Part shown: piece after piece, positions 54,432-64,000 of the stretch | Numbering within the stretch: the first letter of the stretch is position 1 | How the letters are laid out: the number at the start of each line of letters is the position of its first letter | Assembly: GCA_000733355.1 (NCBI GenBank) | Contig: JNVV01000029.1 | Span: forward strand, 417,457 to 481,456 | Direction: 5' to 3' | DNA: 64,000 nucleotides | Origin: Falciphora oryzae | Taxonomy: Eukaryota > Ascomycota > Sordariomycetes > Magnaporthales > Magnaporthaceae | The notes under the pieces: model-generated | Told to the model about the DNA's origin: nothing | The model's database searches: none | The model's input: only the letters and a program-made list of their open reading frames with translations | Translations under genes and position numbers: made by a program

Positions 54432-56715
54432 ATGAAAACCCCGAGGCTTCCGCAGGAGCTATGGCAGCGGACGGTGCTCCTTGCGTGCTTCGCGGCGACG
54501 TTAACGCTTCTCATCAATATCGGTTTCCTTGTCTGGGTCACATTCTGGCCGCTGGAGTTACTCGCAGCCGGCGTCGCTGTTGTAGCCGAAGGCTCCTGCA
54601 AAGACATCAAAACGGCGAACACCGGCATCCACGTCCTCATCAACATTCTTAGCACGGCACTGCTTGCCGGCAGCAACTACTGCATGCAAGTCCTGTCGGC
54701 CCCGACGAGGCAGCAGATCGACCGGGCCCACGCTCGCGGCCGCTGGGTGGACGTCGGGGTGGCCAGCTTGCGGAATCTTTTCGTGGCCGTCAACTGGCGC
54801 AACAGGATCCTTTGGATTCTGGTGGCTGCGTCGTCGGTGCCGCTGCATTTTCTATACAACTCGCTTGTCTTTTCAACGCTATCGGCCAGCATGTATACCC
54901 TCACCCCGATCACGCCGCAACTTCTCTCTTTGTGGAAAAACCAGACGGAACGACCGTCTCTTCCGGGTGTCGTCAATGACCTGTTATCCAACTACCATCA
55001 GGGGAAGCTCCAGAAGTTAGGGGCCAAAGAGTGTATCGAAAAGTACGGCCCAAGCTTGCAGTCGGAGTGGAGTGATTTGCTTATCATATCAGACACATTC
55101 AACAAGCAGTTCAGCAGCGGCCGCAATAACTCCGAGAAATTAAGCGGCCTCTCAAGACTTCAGTCGATCAAGTCTGATAATGAGTGGCTATGTGGGCCTT
55201 TTGGTGTACAAGCAGACGTGGGATCTCGCGAGTGCGACGAGAGAGTGAGGGGGTGGATGGCCCAGCCGGAGTCGGACCTGCCGGCGAGTTGGCGGCAGAA
55301 AGAATGCCATGGACTGCCTGCGGCAATCCGCTGCCGGCTAGTCCTCAGCTCCCATCTGTGCTGGATCGTGGTCTCGATGAATCTTATCAAGGTGGCCGTC
55401 ATGGCATACATTGCCTTCGGAAACGTATCGCAGGCAACGAGCTCCTGGTCATCCCACGATGCGATTCTGTCAGACGATGCTGGCAATCCCATGCTGCAAA
55501 GGAAAGAGCCGGCAATGGACGATCTGCCAATCCTCACCGTCGGCGATGCTGTGGCGTCTTTCCTCCGGGCTCCCGATGAGCGCACGAGGAACATGCCATT
55601 GCTTTCCTGGAAGGATGGGGTTTACTTCTCGTGGTGGCGAGAGCTACATGGGCATGTCAGTCCTCCGTGGTTCCGGCAAGCTGGCCCTGTGCGCCGGAAG
55701 TTTGCATCTGCCGAGGTGTGGCGCTGGTGCTGCACTGTTATTTTGTGAGTTTCTTTGCCCTAATCAACCCTTTTGTTACTGTTGTCTCGTTCCGTCGTAT
55801 CGGAGTCGGCACAATCGAGTTCGTGATGACGGTCCAAGCAAGAGAAACTCGAGCTGACCCATAAGCATGACTTCCAGCGCCCTCAGTCTCCTTGTGATAG
55901 CGCAAGGCTTCATGATCGAGGGGGTCGTAAACAATTTAGGCAAACTGAGTACGGCTACCTTCGTAGAAGGGCTGGGGAAGCCCTCCTCTAAGACGGTTCT
56001 GGTCACAGATTTGAAGGGCGTGGTCGAGAACGTCTTGTTGGCAAACTTGCCGCAGGCTCTCCTCTCCTTCACCTACGTCTCCTACAACGCCATCCTTACC
56101 CAGATGTGCGTCGCAACAGAATGGGACCGCTTCGCACAGACAACCAAGGGCCTACGCGTTTCGACCCACCGTGTGGGCGACCAAAGAGCCGCGTACTTTC
56201 TGCAGCTACCGTTCCGCTATGCGGCACCCCTTACTGTGACCATGGGACTGTTGCACTGGCTCATCTCGCAGAGCATTTTTCTCGTGTTCATCGAATTCAT
56301 GAGAAACGGCGTCAAAACGCCGGCAAGGACTCAAATATCTTGCGCCTGGTCCCCACTGGGAGTCATTTTGGTTACGGTAGTCGGCGTTGTCATGGTCGTG
56401 GCTCTCCTGTGGGCCGGGCGCGGGCGCCTCCGCAGCTCCATGCCCATCGCCGGCAGCTGCAGCATCGCCATATCGTCCGCCTGCCACCCAGAGCCGTACG
56501 AGGATGGGGCGTGGGAGAAGCCCCTGCGCTGGGGCATGCAGAAGGACCCTGCAGCAGACGACGCAGCGGAAGATCTGTCAGACGGCCAATACTGTGTAGA
56601 AAACTTTGAGACGGAAGGGTACGAGATGGATAACCATGAAAGCCAGTGGCTAGGACACTGCAGCTTTTCGAGTCGGGGAGTCAAAGCCGTCAAGCCGGGG
56701 TTTTGGTATCGATAG
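54432..56715 (+). CDS. DUF6536 family fungal membrane protein
   Basis: Exon 1 (54432-55744) and exon 2 (55878-56715) join in phase over a 133-bp intron to about 716 residues. The N-terminus has a membrane helix (VLLACFAATLTLLINIGFLV) and the conserved block EGSCKDIKTANTGIHVLINI, LSTALLAGSNYCMQVLSAPT and RQQIDRAHARGRWVDVGVAS. RRILWLL-like sequence and PLHFLYNSLVFSTL follow, which mark the DUF6536 family. Further helices include HLCWIVVSMNLIKVAVMAYI, the spliced TVIF-ALSLLVIAQGFM, YAAPLTVTMGLLHWLISQSI and ILVTVVGVVMVVALLWAG. The tail is hydrophilic. These proteins are multi-copy in ascomycetes and uncharacterised; a plasma-membrane location is likely. Confidence 0.9.
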
Positions 56716-58385
56716 GCCACTGATTCCAGGGTTCGGGCGGGTCTACGGATGAATTGTGGGAAGTTCTTTGATGGGTTTAATTGTGGCTGGCTGGTCCCGG
56801 CCGCCTGTCAGGGATGGAAGCCTTTTTCTTTTTCCCACTTCTCCGCGACAGGGCTATAGAACGGCCGTTGGGAGTGTTCGGACAGGTTAATAGACACGTA
56901 TTCCTTTTCTGCGCGAAGGATGGCAGCGCGACTGCGAGCGCCGATGGCTCGGGACCCAGTCGCGCAGGTCCTGGATATGCAAAGGCGCGCGCACTCATCA
57001 CACGGGCGGACCAGGAAGCAGGTAAAAACCAGCCCTGTGCCACTTGCCTGCTGAGCGCCTCGGCCGTCTGGCCTGATCGGGCTAGGGGAAATGGGCTTGG
57101 AGTGCCTTGTAACATACAGACGGGACCGACTAACGCTCAAGACTAGGCCCACTGCGCTACTTTCACCCTCGTGGGTTCCACGGGCGATGCAGGAGCATAT
57201 GCATACTGGAAAGTGGAGATATCCAGGTTTGGGGTCTGTAAGCGCCCGGATGGCTTCCACTGACTCTGCGTCGGTGACCTGGAAGAGAGGCACCTGTCTT
57301 GATGGGTCGAGGGAGAGGAGTGCCGGGGGGAGACGACGATGTCCACGCGAGCCGAGGCCATGCAAGCCATTTGAACCCCACCTCCCGCCCGCAGACGAGC
57401 GCCACACCCGACCCTTTCCCGCCACGGCTGGTTCTCTCTTACAAAAACACGCGCACAAAAAGAGAAAAAGTCCGACGGGAGAAAAATACCCGCCGCCGTT
57501 GAGGAGCAAATGCCGAGGCAGTGCCGGGCGGTAACGTTGCAGCCCCTCGGAGAAAACAGCTGACCACAACGCACTGCGTCTGTGCTTGGAATTGGGAGAA
57601 GGGGCAAGGCTGGGCACGCTGTGCCGAGGAATGTTGGAAAAAGGAGTAAAAGGATAACGAATGTGCTTATTGTAAGCGCCGGATTTTGTCAATTGCCGCT
57701 TCTTTGAGTTTTAGATCCCATGGACCGTCTAGCCAGCCGGGTGATGAGGATCGTGGTCGCTTTAGCGCTTTAGGTGAGCATACAGGGCAGACGGTCTGGA
57801 CTCGGGAACACCCAGTTTTCCCCCTGGGGCAGGGGTCGCCCATCGGTCCCCGCAAGGGCCAGCCATCCCCGCTTCTGCTGCTCCATGGTCGAACGTCGCG
57901 TGCGCGGATATTCTGCGGGAAACAGGACCCATCGAGAACCGGCAAGTCGCTGAGTCGCCGGGCGCAGGGGAAGTGGGGGATGAAGGATCCGTCCAGGGCC
58001 TGGAATCTCTTCGATTCGACAGCTGCGGATTTTTCTGGGGATTTGTTCTGCGGCGGTTTCTCCCGCCGAGGTCGCTGACAAAGGCCTCAGACCGCTGCAG
58101 ACACCTGGGGTGTGGGGACGAGGCCCTCACTGGACCCGCTCTCATGACTGCCTGGACTTTCAATGAGTGGAGGCCCACGCGGATGCACTGCGCTGCGCTG
58201 CGCTGCGCTGCGCGCTGCACTGCACTTCATGCTGGTCGCCCCAACATACGGCTATGGATGACTTGCATAACGCAGCGACGTCGGCGTGCCGAAGAGAATG
58301 AAAGAAGGAAAAATGAATCAAATAAAACAATGCGAAGGCTAAAAATGACAGCAAAGAAGGAACAAAGAAAAAAAATGATCATGAA
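56716..58385. other. Convergent intergenic region
   Basis: About 1.7 kb between the stops of the DUF6536 gene and the glycerol kinase gene. Open frames of up to about 290 codons on the minus strand have no domain signature. A CTGCG pentanucleotide repeat lies near its right end. Confidence 0.45.
58188..58214. repeat. (CTGCG)n pentanucleotide repeat
   Basis: Five consecutive CTGCG units are followed by a degenerate copy. Confidence 0.9.
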
Positions 58386-60095
58386 CTAGCTCGTCCATCC
58401 TCTGCACATCTCGACAGCCTTCTCCCACCGCCCAAAGCGCTGCGCCGCCTCTTCTGCCTTGATCTGGGGCTTGAAGATGGTGTTTCCTGCCCTATTGACC
58501 TCCTTGAGGTCGTCAAAGCTCTCCCAGACGTCGACGGCAAAGCCCGCGGCGATGGCGGCGCCGAGGGCCGTGGTCTCGCGCATGGCGGGGCGGTTGACAG
58601 GGATTCCGATAATGTCGGATTGCGTCTGTGGATTCCACGCGTCAGACCTGGGCTCACTCAATCACTCACATAACCCACGAGAAAAACAAAACACGTACCT
58701 GCATGATCAGATCTGAATTGCACATGCCCCCGTCGACGGCCAACTCCGTCAGCGCGTGGCCGCTGTCCTTCTCCATGGCGTCGAGGATGGCCTTTGTCTG
58801 GAAGCAAGTCGCCTCGAGCGTGGCGCGCGCAACGTGCCCGCGCTGCGTGTACGACGTGATGCCGAAGATGGTGCCGCGCGCGTCGTCGATCCAGTAGGGG
58901 GCAAACAGGCCGCTAAAGGCCGTCACGAACGTGCAGCCGCCGTTGTCCTCGACCGTCTCGGCCAGCGCCGACAGCTTGGCCGACGAGTCGATGAAGCCAA
59001 AGTTGTCCACCAGGAACTTGACCGACGACCCCGCCACCGCGATGCTGCCCTCGAGCGCGTACATGACGTGGCCCTCGCCAAAGTCGAACGCCACCGTCGT
59101 CAGCAGGCCGTGCGTCGAGATGACAGGCTTGGGGCCGACGTTGTACAGCAGGAAGCAGCCCGTCCCATACGTGTTCTTGGCCAGGCCAGGCGTGAAGCCC
59201 TTCTGCCCGACCAGCGCGGCCGACTGGTCGCCCAGGCAGCCCGTGATCTTGGTGCCGCGCAGCGTGGTCCCCGCCAGGGCGCCGTACGCCTTTGGGTCCG
59301 ACGACCGCACGATCTTGGGCAGCAGGATCTTTGCCTGGTCGAGGCGGAACCAGTCGATGAGGTCCTCGTCATAGTCGAGCGACTCGAGATTCATGAACAT
59401 GGTGCGCGACGCGTTGGACGGGTCCGTCACGTACACGTCGCGGCCGAGCCCGCCATTGAGCTTGTATACCAGCCACGTGTCGACGGTGCCAAAGGCCAGC
59501 ACGCCGCGCTCGTACGCGTCCTTGACCTCGGGCACGCTCTCGAGCAGCCACAGCAGCTTGCTTACCGACGGGTACGTCGAGAGCGGCAGGCCGCAGCGCG
59601 AGGTGAGCTCGCCCGCGCCTAGCCGGCGCTTGAGCCGGCGCACCAGGTCCTTGGAGCGCGTGTCGGTCCACACAATGGCGTTGTGGAGCGCCTTGCCCGT
59701 TGTCCTGTCCCAGACCACCGTCGTCTCGCGCTGGTTTGTGATGCCAACAGCCTTGATCTGGTCCCGCGTGTGGCCCTGGGCCTCGAAGTCGCTCACTGCG
59801 CCATCAATGCACTGCTCAACTGAGGACACGATCTCTTCAGGATCGTGCTCGTGCCATCTGGAGGCAGGTAGACGTGTGTGGTCAGCATACACGAACCGGA
59901 AAGCGCCTGCTTGAGAGAATTGCCTGGATATCTAACTCACCCTGGCTGTGGGTAGTACTGCTTGAACTCAAGCTGATGTGTTGCGACGACATCGCCGCTG
60001 CGGTTGAAGATCAGAAACCGCGAGCTGGTGGTGCCCTGGTCAATGGCCCCGACAAAGGAGAGATGGGAAGTCCCATTCACGGCGGCGGGAGACAT
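58386..60095 (-). CDS. Glycerol kinase (FGGY family)
   Basis: Three exons (60095-59941, 59857-58699, 58625-58386) with introns of 83 and 73 bp join in phase to about 517 residues, the normal length for the enzyme. Exon 1 has the phosphate-binding motif FVGAIDQGTTSSRFLIFNRS. Across the first splice comes QYYPQPGWHEHDPEEI, typical of glycerol kinases, then AVGITNQRETTVVWDRTTGK. Downstream are TGCLGDQSAALVGQ, NTYGTGCFLLYNVG, GSIAVAGSSVKFLVDN and, spanning the second splice, LAVDGGMCNSDLIMQTQSDI. It converts glycerol and ATP to glycerol-3-phosphate in the cytosol, the first step of glycerol use and a source of lipid backbone. The aquaglyceroporin gene lies upstream in the opposite orientation, which fits a shared role in glycerol uptake. 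All catalytic segments look intact. Confidence 0.96.
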
Positions 60096-62459
60096 CTTGG
60101 CGTCCGAAATCCTCAGCTTTTTGGGAATAAGGGACCAGATCATCCAACGCGAGCACTTCTGAGGGAGGCAAAGGTATGCAGGGAGACTACGACGACGACG
60201 GCGACCCGAAAATGAGGAGAAGCAGGATGCCAAAAAAGGGTGCGACTAGGAATCTACGGCTTGCGACCGGGGCGCGCGAAAACATTTGTATCCCCCGCGC
60301 GGCCCACGCGTCGTCGGCGCCAGACGGCAAAAAAGCGTTTAAGTTATCACATGGAAGCTACCGACGCAAAGGCAGGTAGGACAAGCTCGACTGTAAGCTA
60401 ACCCCTCATCGCGTCGACCTGGGCAGCTTGTCTACCCCATCCGATCCCCTGCAAAGTGCGGAGTCGGCTGTCCTCGGCGGTCCGGGGGAGTAAGCGGCCC
60501 TCCCCCTCTCTCGATATCCCCCGCAACTTTTTTCTTCTCTCTCTTTTTTTTTTCCTTTTTTTTTTTTTTTTCGTTCCTGATTTTTTGATTTCCTGTGGGC
60601 AGAGACTGGGAATGGAGAAGGCCATGCAGGCAGTGTGCAGCTGGGGTGGTTCTCACACCCCCGCTCCTCAAACCCCAGCCATGGTTGCGTAGGACCAGGG
60701 CACCGTTGCGCCGAAGGAGGGTGAAAGGATCGAGACGAAAGTGGAGGGCACCCACCGGGAGCATGGTCTTCTTTCGCACACCGCGCCGGAGAAGATCCGG
60801 GCCTCGTGAACCTACCCCCGCTTGGACCTGCTCCTCCCCTTACAAGTGGATATCTTGGGGGTTTCGACGTTGGACTGCATGCGATGAGAAACGGATTCAT
60901 GGAGCAAACGACTCCAGGTCGCAATGGTCTCCGCCAAAGTCCCCTTTTTCCCAGCCCACGTGAGCTCTCTCGCTTTTTGTCCTTTTGAGGTCGAAGGCCC
61001 AGACCGCATCTCCCCGTTCGGTGCCCTTACTCCAACCCATCCTTTTCTTTGTCACTTATTCCTTTCGGTATAACATCCACGATGTCACGCACTGAGTGGA
61101 GACCAGTGTCCCCTCCCGGCCAAGCGCTTACAACGGGCGCGGCATGCGCGGTTGGTTACATGGGCCATAGAAGGGGGTTTCCCTCCTTCGAGTCCTCTGG
61201 TAACCATGCGTCAGCATGCCAGTCGTCATTTGACTGCGTCCACTCCGCTCCTATCCGGCCCTATACCTTGGCCCAGCAATAATGGCTGGAAGCGGTGATA
61301 CCATGCAAGGCGACCTTCCTGTGTGGGGCTTGGCACCATCCGGCGACGCCGAGGTGCGGCGAAGGGGTGAGGAGTGTCGGTTGCTTTTGGGGAGGACAGG
61401 ACGAGCCATGGTAAGGACTGGGGTGAAGCAAGGGATGGCAGAACAGGTCCTCCCCTCGAGACTGGTGTCGGCTCTCCCAACCGCGGCTATCCCGACTCCT
61501 CTTCAACGAACACCTGTCCTATGAGTACTCCATGATGGATATGGCTCTGGAGCACGCATCATATCCTCGGTAAGCACTCTCATAGACCAAGGAGACATTA
61601 CGTGATGTCTCCTTGGCCCATCTCGCTTCTGCAGACATCCGTGGTGTGTGGCAACGCGAAAGACCTTCGTCTCAGCTGCCTGCACCTCCCTCCCGCCGCT
61701 ACGGTCACATACATCGCCGCCACCACCCATGTCTGCCGAGGAGTCGAGGAGGCGGTCGACCTCCTCTCGGCCTTTTCACCGGTACTCGCTCAGTCCCGCA
61801 GGGTGCCACTCCTGGGTGGCATCATCACATTGCAGCAGGTGTCATCCAGGACGTTAGATTTTTTTTATTGCTACCCTGCTAGCTGTACCACCCCTCACAC
61901 GCCTCGCCCTCTCCCTCACGCCCGCGCCATCGTCCCGGATCTGGATCGACTCCCCATTCGCCACCGGGGTGCTTGCACATCTCACAGACTGCCGCTGGCC
62001 CGCGCGACTGCGCCGTCATCCCCATCCGGTACCCAGGCCGGGACAGATCCACAGACCCGAAGCAAAAGAACGCAAGATGGAGTAGTTGACGGGGAGAGAG
62101 AAGGTCTTAGCCCCAGGGGGAACCAACTAACCCCTCATCTGCTTCTCCTCTTCCCTCGGTCTGTCGTACCGGCTTTGAGCATGGTGTGATTGGCATGCAT
62201 GCAGCGTCTGGACGAGCTGCGCTTCTTGTTACCTGCGCCATCTCTTGGACGACATGTATAAGGGGCGCAGTCCTTTTCCTTGGACGCCTCTGATGTCACC
62301 CCGACAGTCCAGATCGCCGCGTCTCCTCGTCCGCCCAGGCCGCCTCTTTTTTTTTCTTTCCTTTTTTTTTTTTTTCAAGCACAACCTCGGTCTTATTTTT
62401 TTTCTTCAGGGGCCCTCTTCCTCTCCTCACGTCATATCACATACCCTTCCTGAATCCCA
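60096..62459. promoter_or_regulatory. Shared upstream region of glycerol kinase and aquaglyceroporin genes
   Basis: This 2.4 kb divergent spacer contains no supported gene. It has T/C-rich tracts near 60530-60580 and 62345-62460, as is usual in fungal promoters, and a perfect palindrome at 61587-61616. That it controls both genes is inferred from orientation only. Confidence 0.5.
61587..61616. repeat. Perfect 12-bp inverted repeat with 6-base spacer
   Basis: CCAAGGAGACAT at 61587-61598 is the exact reverse complement of ATGTCTCCTTGG at 61605-61616, with TACGTG between. It lies about 850 bp before the aquaglyceroporin start and 1.5 kb before the glycerol kinase start. Confidence 0.85.
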
Positions 62460-63655
62460 ATGTCGGACCTTTCGATAGAAAAAGCGGTGCGTACGCACAG
62501 GGTCGATAGCGGCGCTACCGAGCCGCATGCGGAGCATGCCTCCAGTAGCAGCATGACGTCACCCGCCGAGCAGGAGGGAGCTCAAATGCTCGTCTGGAGC
62601 CGTGTGCGCGAGTACTGCCGCGATGGCTTCTCGGAATTTATGGGCACCTTCATCCTGTTGCTGTTCGGCGACGGCGTCGTCGCCCAGGTGGTGCTGAGCA
62701 AAGGCACCAAGGGTGACTATCAGAGCATCTCATGGGGCTGGGGGTAAGTCCTCCCTCGCCACTTCCTTACGACAGCGAAGACGAAAGACACCCATGATCT
62801 GACAATGTCCATCCAGCCTGGGCGTCATGCTCGGAGTCTACGTGGGCGGCAAGTCGGGCGGGCACCTCAACCCGGCCGTGACGCTGGCCAACTGCGTCTT
62901 CCGCGGGCACCCGTGGCGCAAGTTCCCCGTCTACTTCGTCGGCCAGCTCCTAGGCGCCATGGCGGCCGCCTTCGTCGTGTACGCCAACTACAAGTCGGCC
63001 ATCGACGTGTTTGAGGGCGGGCCCGGCCTCAGGACCGTCACGGGCCCCAACGCGACGGCGGGCATCTTCTGCACCTACCCGGCGCCCTTCATGACGCGCA
63101 CGGGAATGTTCTTCTCCGAGTTTGTGGCCTCGGCCATCCTGCAGCTCGTCATCTTCGCCCTCGTCGACCAGGGCAACATCGGTGCCGGGCCTTTCCTGCC
63201 GCTCGCACTGTTCTTCCTCATCTTTGGCATCGGCGCCTGCTTCGGATGGGAGACGGGCTACGCTATTAACCTGGCCCGTGACTTTGGCCCGCGCTTGGTC
63301 TCGTACATTCTTGGGTACGGGAGCGAGGTGTGGTCTGCTGGCAACTACTACTTTTGGGTAAGCTAAAGCCCCGCATTTCCCCTTCCCACATACCTCTGGC
63401 TCCAACCACCATCGTCAATCCCTATCCACGGCTTTATCAGGTAGTGCTAGAGCTAACATTCGGTGTGCTCCCTTGCAGATTCCAATGGTTTCGCCCTTCT
63501 TTGGGTGCTTGTTTGGCGCTTTCCTCTACGACGTTTTCATTTACACCGGCGACAGCCCAATCAACACGCCGGTCATGGGCCTCAGGCGCTTCACACAGCC
63601 TCGGCGCAGTGTATGGTCAAACACCTACAAACCTCGAATCACCTCGAATATCTGA
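62460..63655 (+). CDS. Aquaglyceroporin (MIP family)
   Basis: Exons 62460-62743, 62817-63357 and 63479-63655 join in phase over introns of 73 and 121 bp to about 333 residues. The hydrophilic N-terminus of about 50 residues is followed by the first helix (FSEFMGTFILLLFGDGVVAQ). The first half-helix carries the standard motif GGHLNPAVTLANCVFRG. The second carries GYAINLARDFGPRL, where NPA is replaced by NLA; the Arg of the selectivity filter is kept and the Asp after it marks a glycerol-type channel. Helices FFSEFVASAILQLVIFALVD and LPLALFFLIFGIGACFGW complete the fold, with SPFFGCLFGAFLYDVFIYTG after the last intron. It facilitates glycerol flux through the plasma membrane. Yeast Fps1 also has NLA at this site. 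Its upstream neighbour in the opposite orientation is glycerol kinase. Confidence 0.95.
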
Positions 63656-64000
63656 GGAAAAAAACCAAAAAAGGGGGGAAATGAAGAAAAGGCACCAACA
63701 GAACAAGCAGATTGACAAAAGCGCCGCAGCCAGAGGTCGGATAGGCTATGTGGTCAATGGGAGGGAAGGCTGCGATATAGCATAGTGATTCATGATTGAC
63801 TTATAGCGCTTCTGAAGCGAATTAAGGCTCAGTTCAGCACTACTGAGTTTACCCATACTGCATTCGGCTTTCGTTGCTTGGCATCATGTGTTGTCTGTGG
63901 CTAAATAGGGTCTTTGATTGGCGAAGGGATCAAAAGCTGAGGAGTAAAGTTAACCAACAACTGGCTAGCACTTGACGCACCCACTTCTTGGAGACGTCGT
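63656..64000. other. Downstream region, no gene seen
   Basis: The last 345 bases begin with an A-rich stretch after the aquaglyceroporin stop and contain no supported gene. Confidence 0.5.

Noticed and set aside
56808..57692. Minus-strand open frame of 294 codons between DUF6536 and glycerol kinase genes
   Set aside because: No domain, signal peptide or splice support, and overlapping frames of similar quality exist on both strands.
58756..59622. Plus-strand frame of 288 codons over glycerol kinase
   Set aside because: Antisense shadow of an exon with unmistakable kinase motifs.

Overview
The window is nuclear DNA of a filamentous ascomycete (Pezizomycotina, most likely Sordariomycetes). 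Coding regions are GC-rich at third positions. Introns are short (about 50-140 bp) with GT-AG ends and CTAAC-type branch points. The gene families (ENA sodium pump, SNF-type symporter, DUF6536 membrane protein, OTT_1508-type deaminase, fungal lectin propeller) are fungal, and genes are separated by 0.3-4 kb with no operons. Two runs of N (21526-21867 and 47694-47734) are assembly gaps. All exon boundaries were derived by hand from splice signals and reading-frame continuity.

Left part (0-14 kb): a degenerate protein-kinase remnant, an APH-like phosphotransferase, a conserved two-exon protein of unknown function, a membrane-anchored lectin-like propeller broken by a frameshift and a stop, an ERV2-type sulfhydryl oxidase, a heavily broken pyridine nucleotide-disulphide oxidoreductase, an intact D-2-hydroxyacid dehydrogenase, and a solitary Gag-like gene that may also be truncated.

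Middle part (15-46 kb): mostly intact housekeeping and transport genes. These are an SNF-family symporter (4 exons), a SAM methyltransferase (4 exons), a Nudix hydrolase, a C2-domain protein, an ENA-type P-type ATPase (8 exons), a maltose-acetyltransferase-like hexapeptide enzyme, a large membrane protein, an SDR with a serine-rich insertion, a secreted Lys/Glu-rich protein (3 exons) and a small cupin. The 19.1-23 kb and 40.3-43.4 kb stretches are long intergenic regions with homopolymer tracts and simple repeats.

Right part (47-64 kb): the most unusual gene is a secreted repeat protein (46985-48516). It carries at least seven amphipathic cores bounded by Arg-Arg and Lys-Arg (Kex2-type) sites and separated by acidic spacers, which looks like a multi-peptide precursor. 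It is followed by a decayed OTT_1508 deaminase-MYND fusion gene and a DUF6536 membrane protein. The window ends with a divergently oriented glycerol kinase and aquaglyceroporin, which together form a glycerol uptake and phosphorylation module. Their shared 2.4 kb upstream region contains a perfect 12-bp palindrome.
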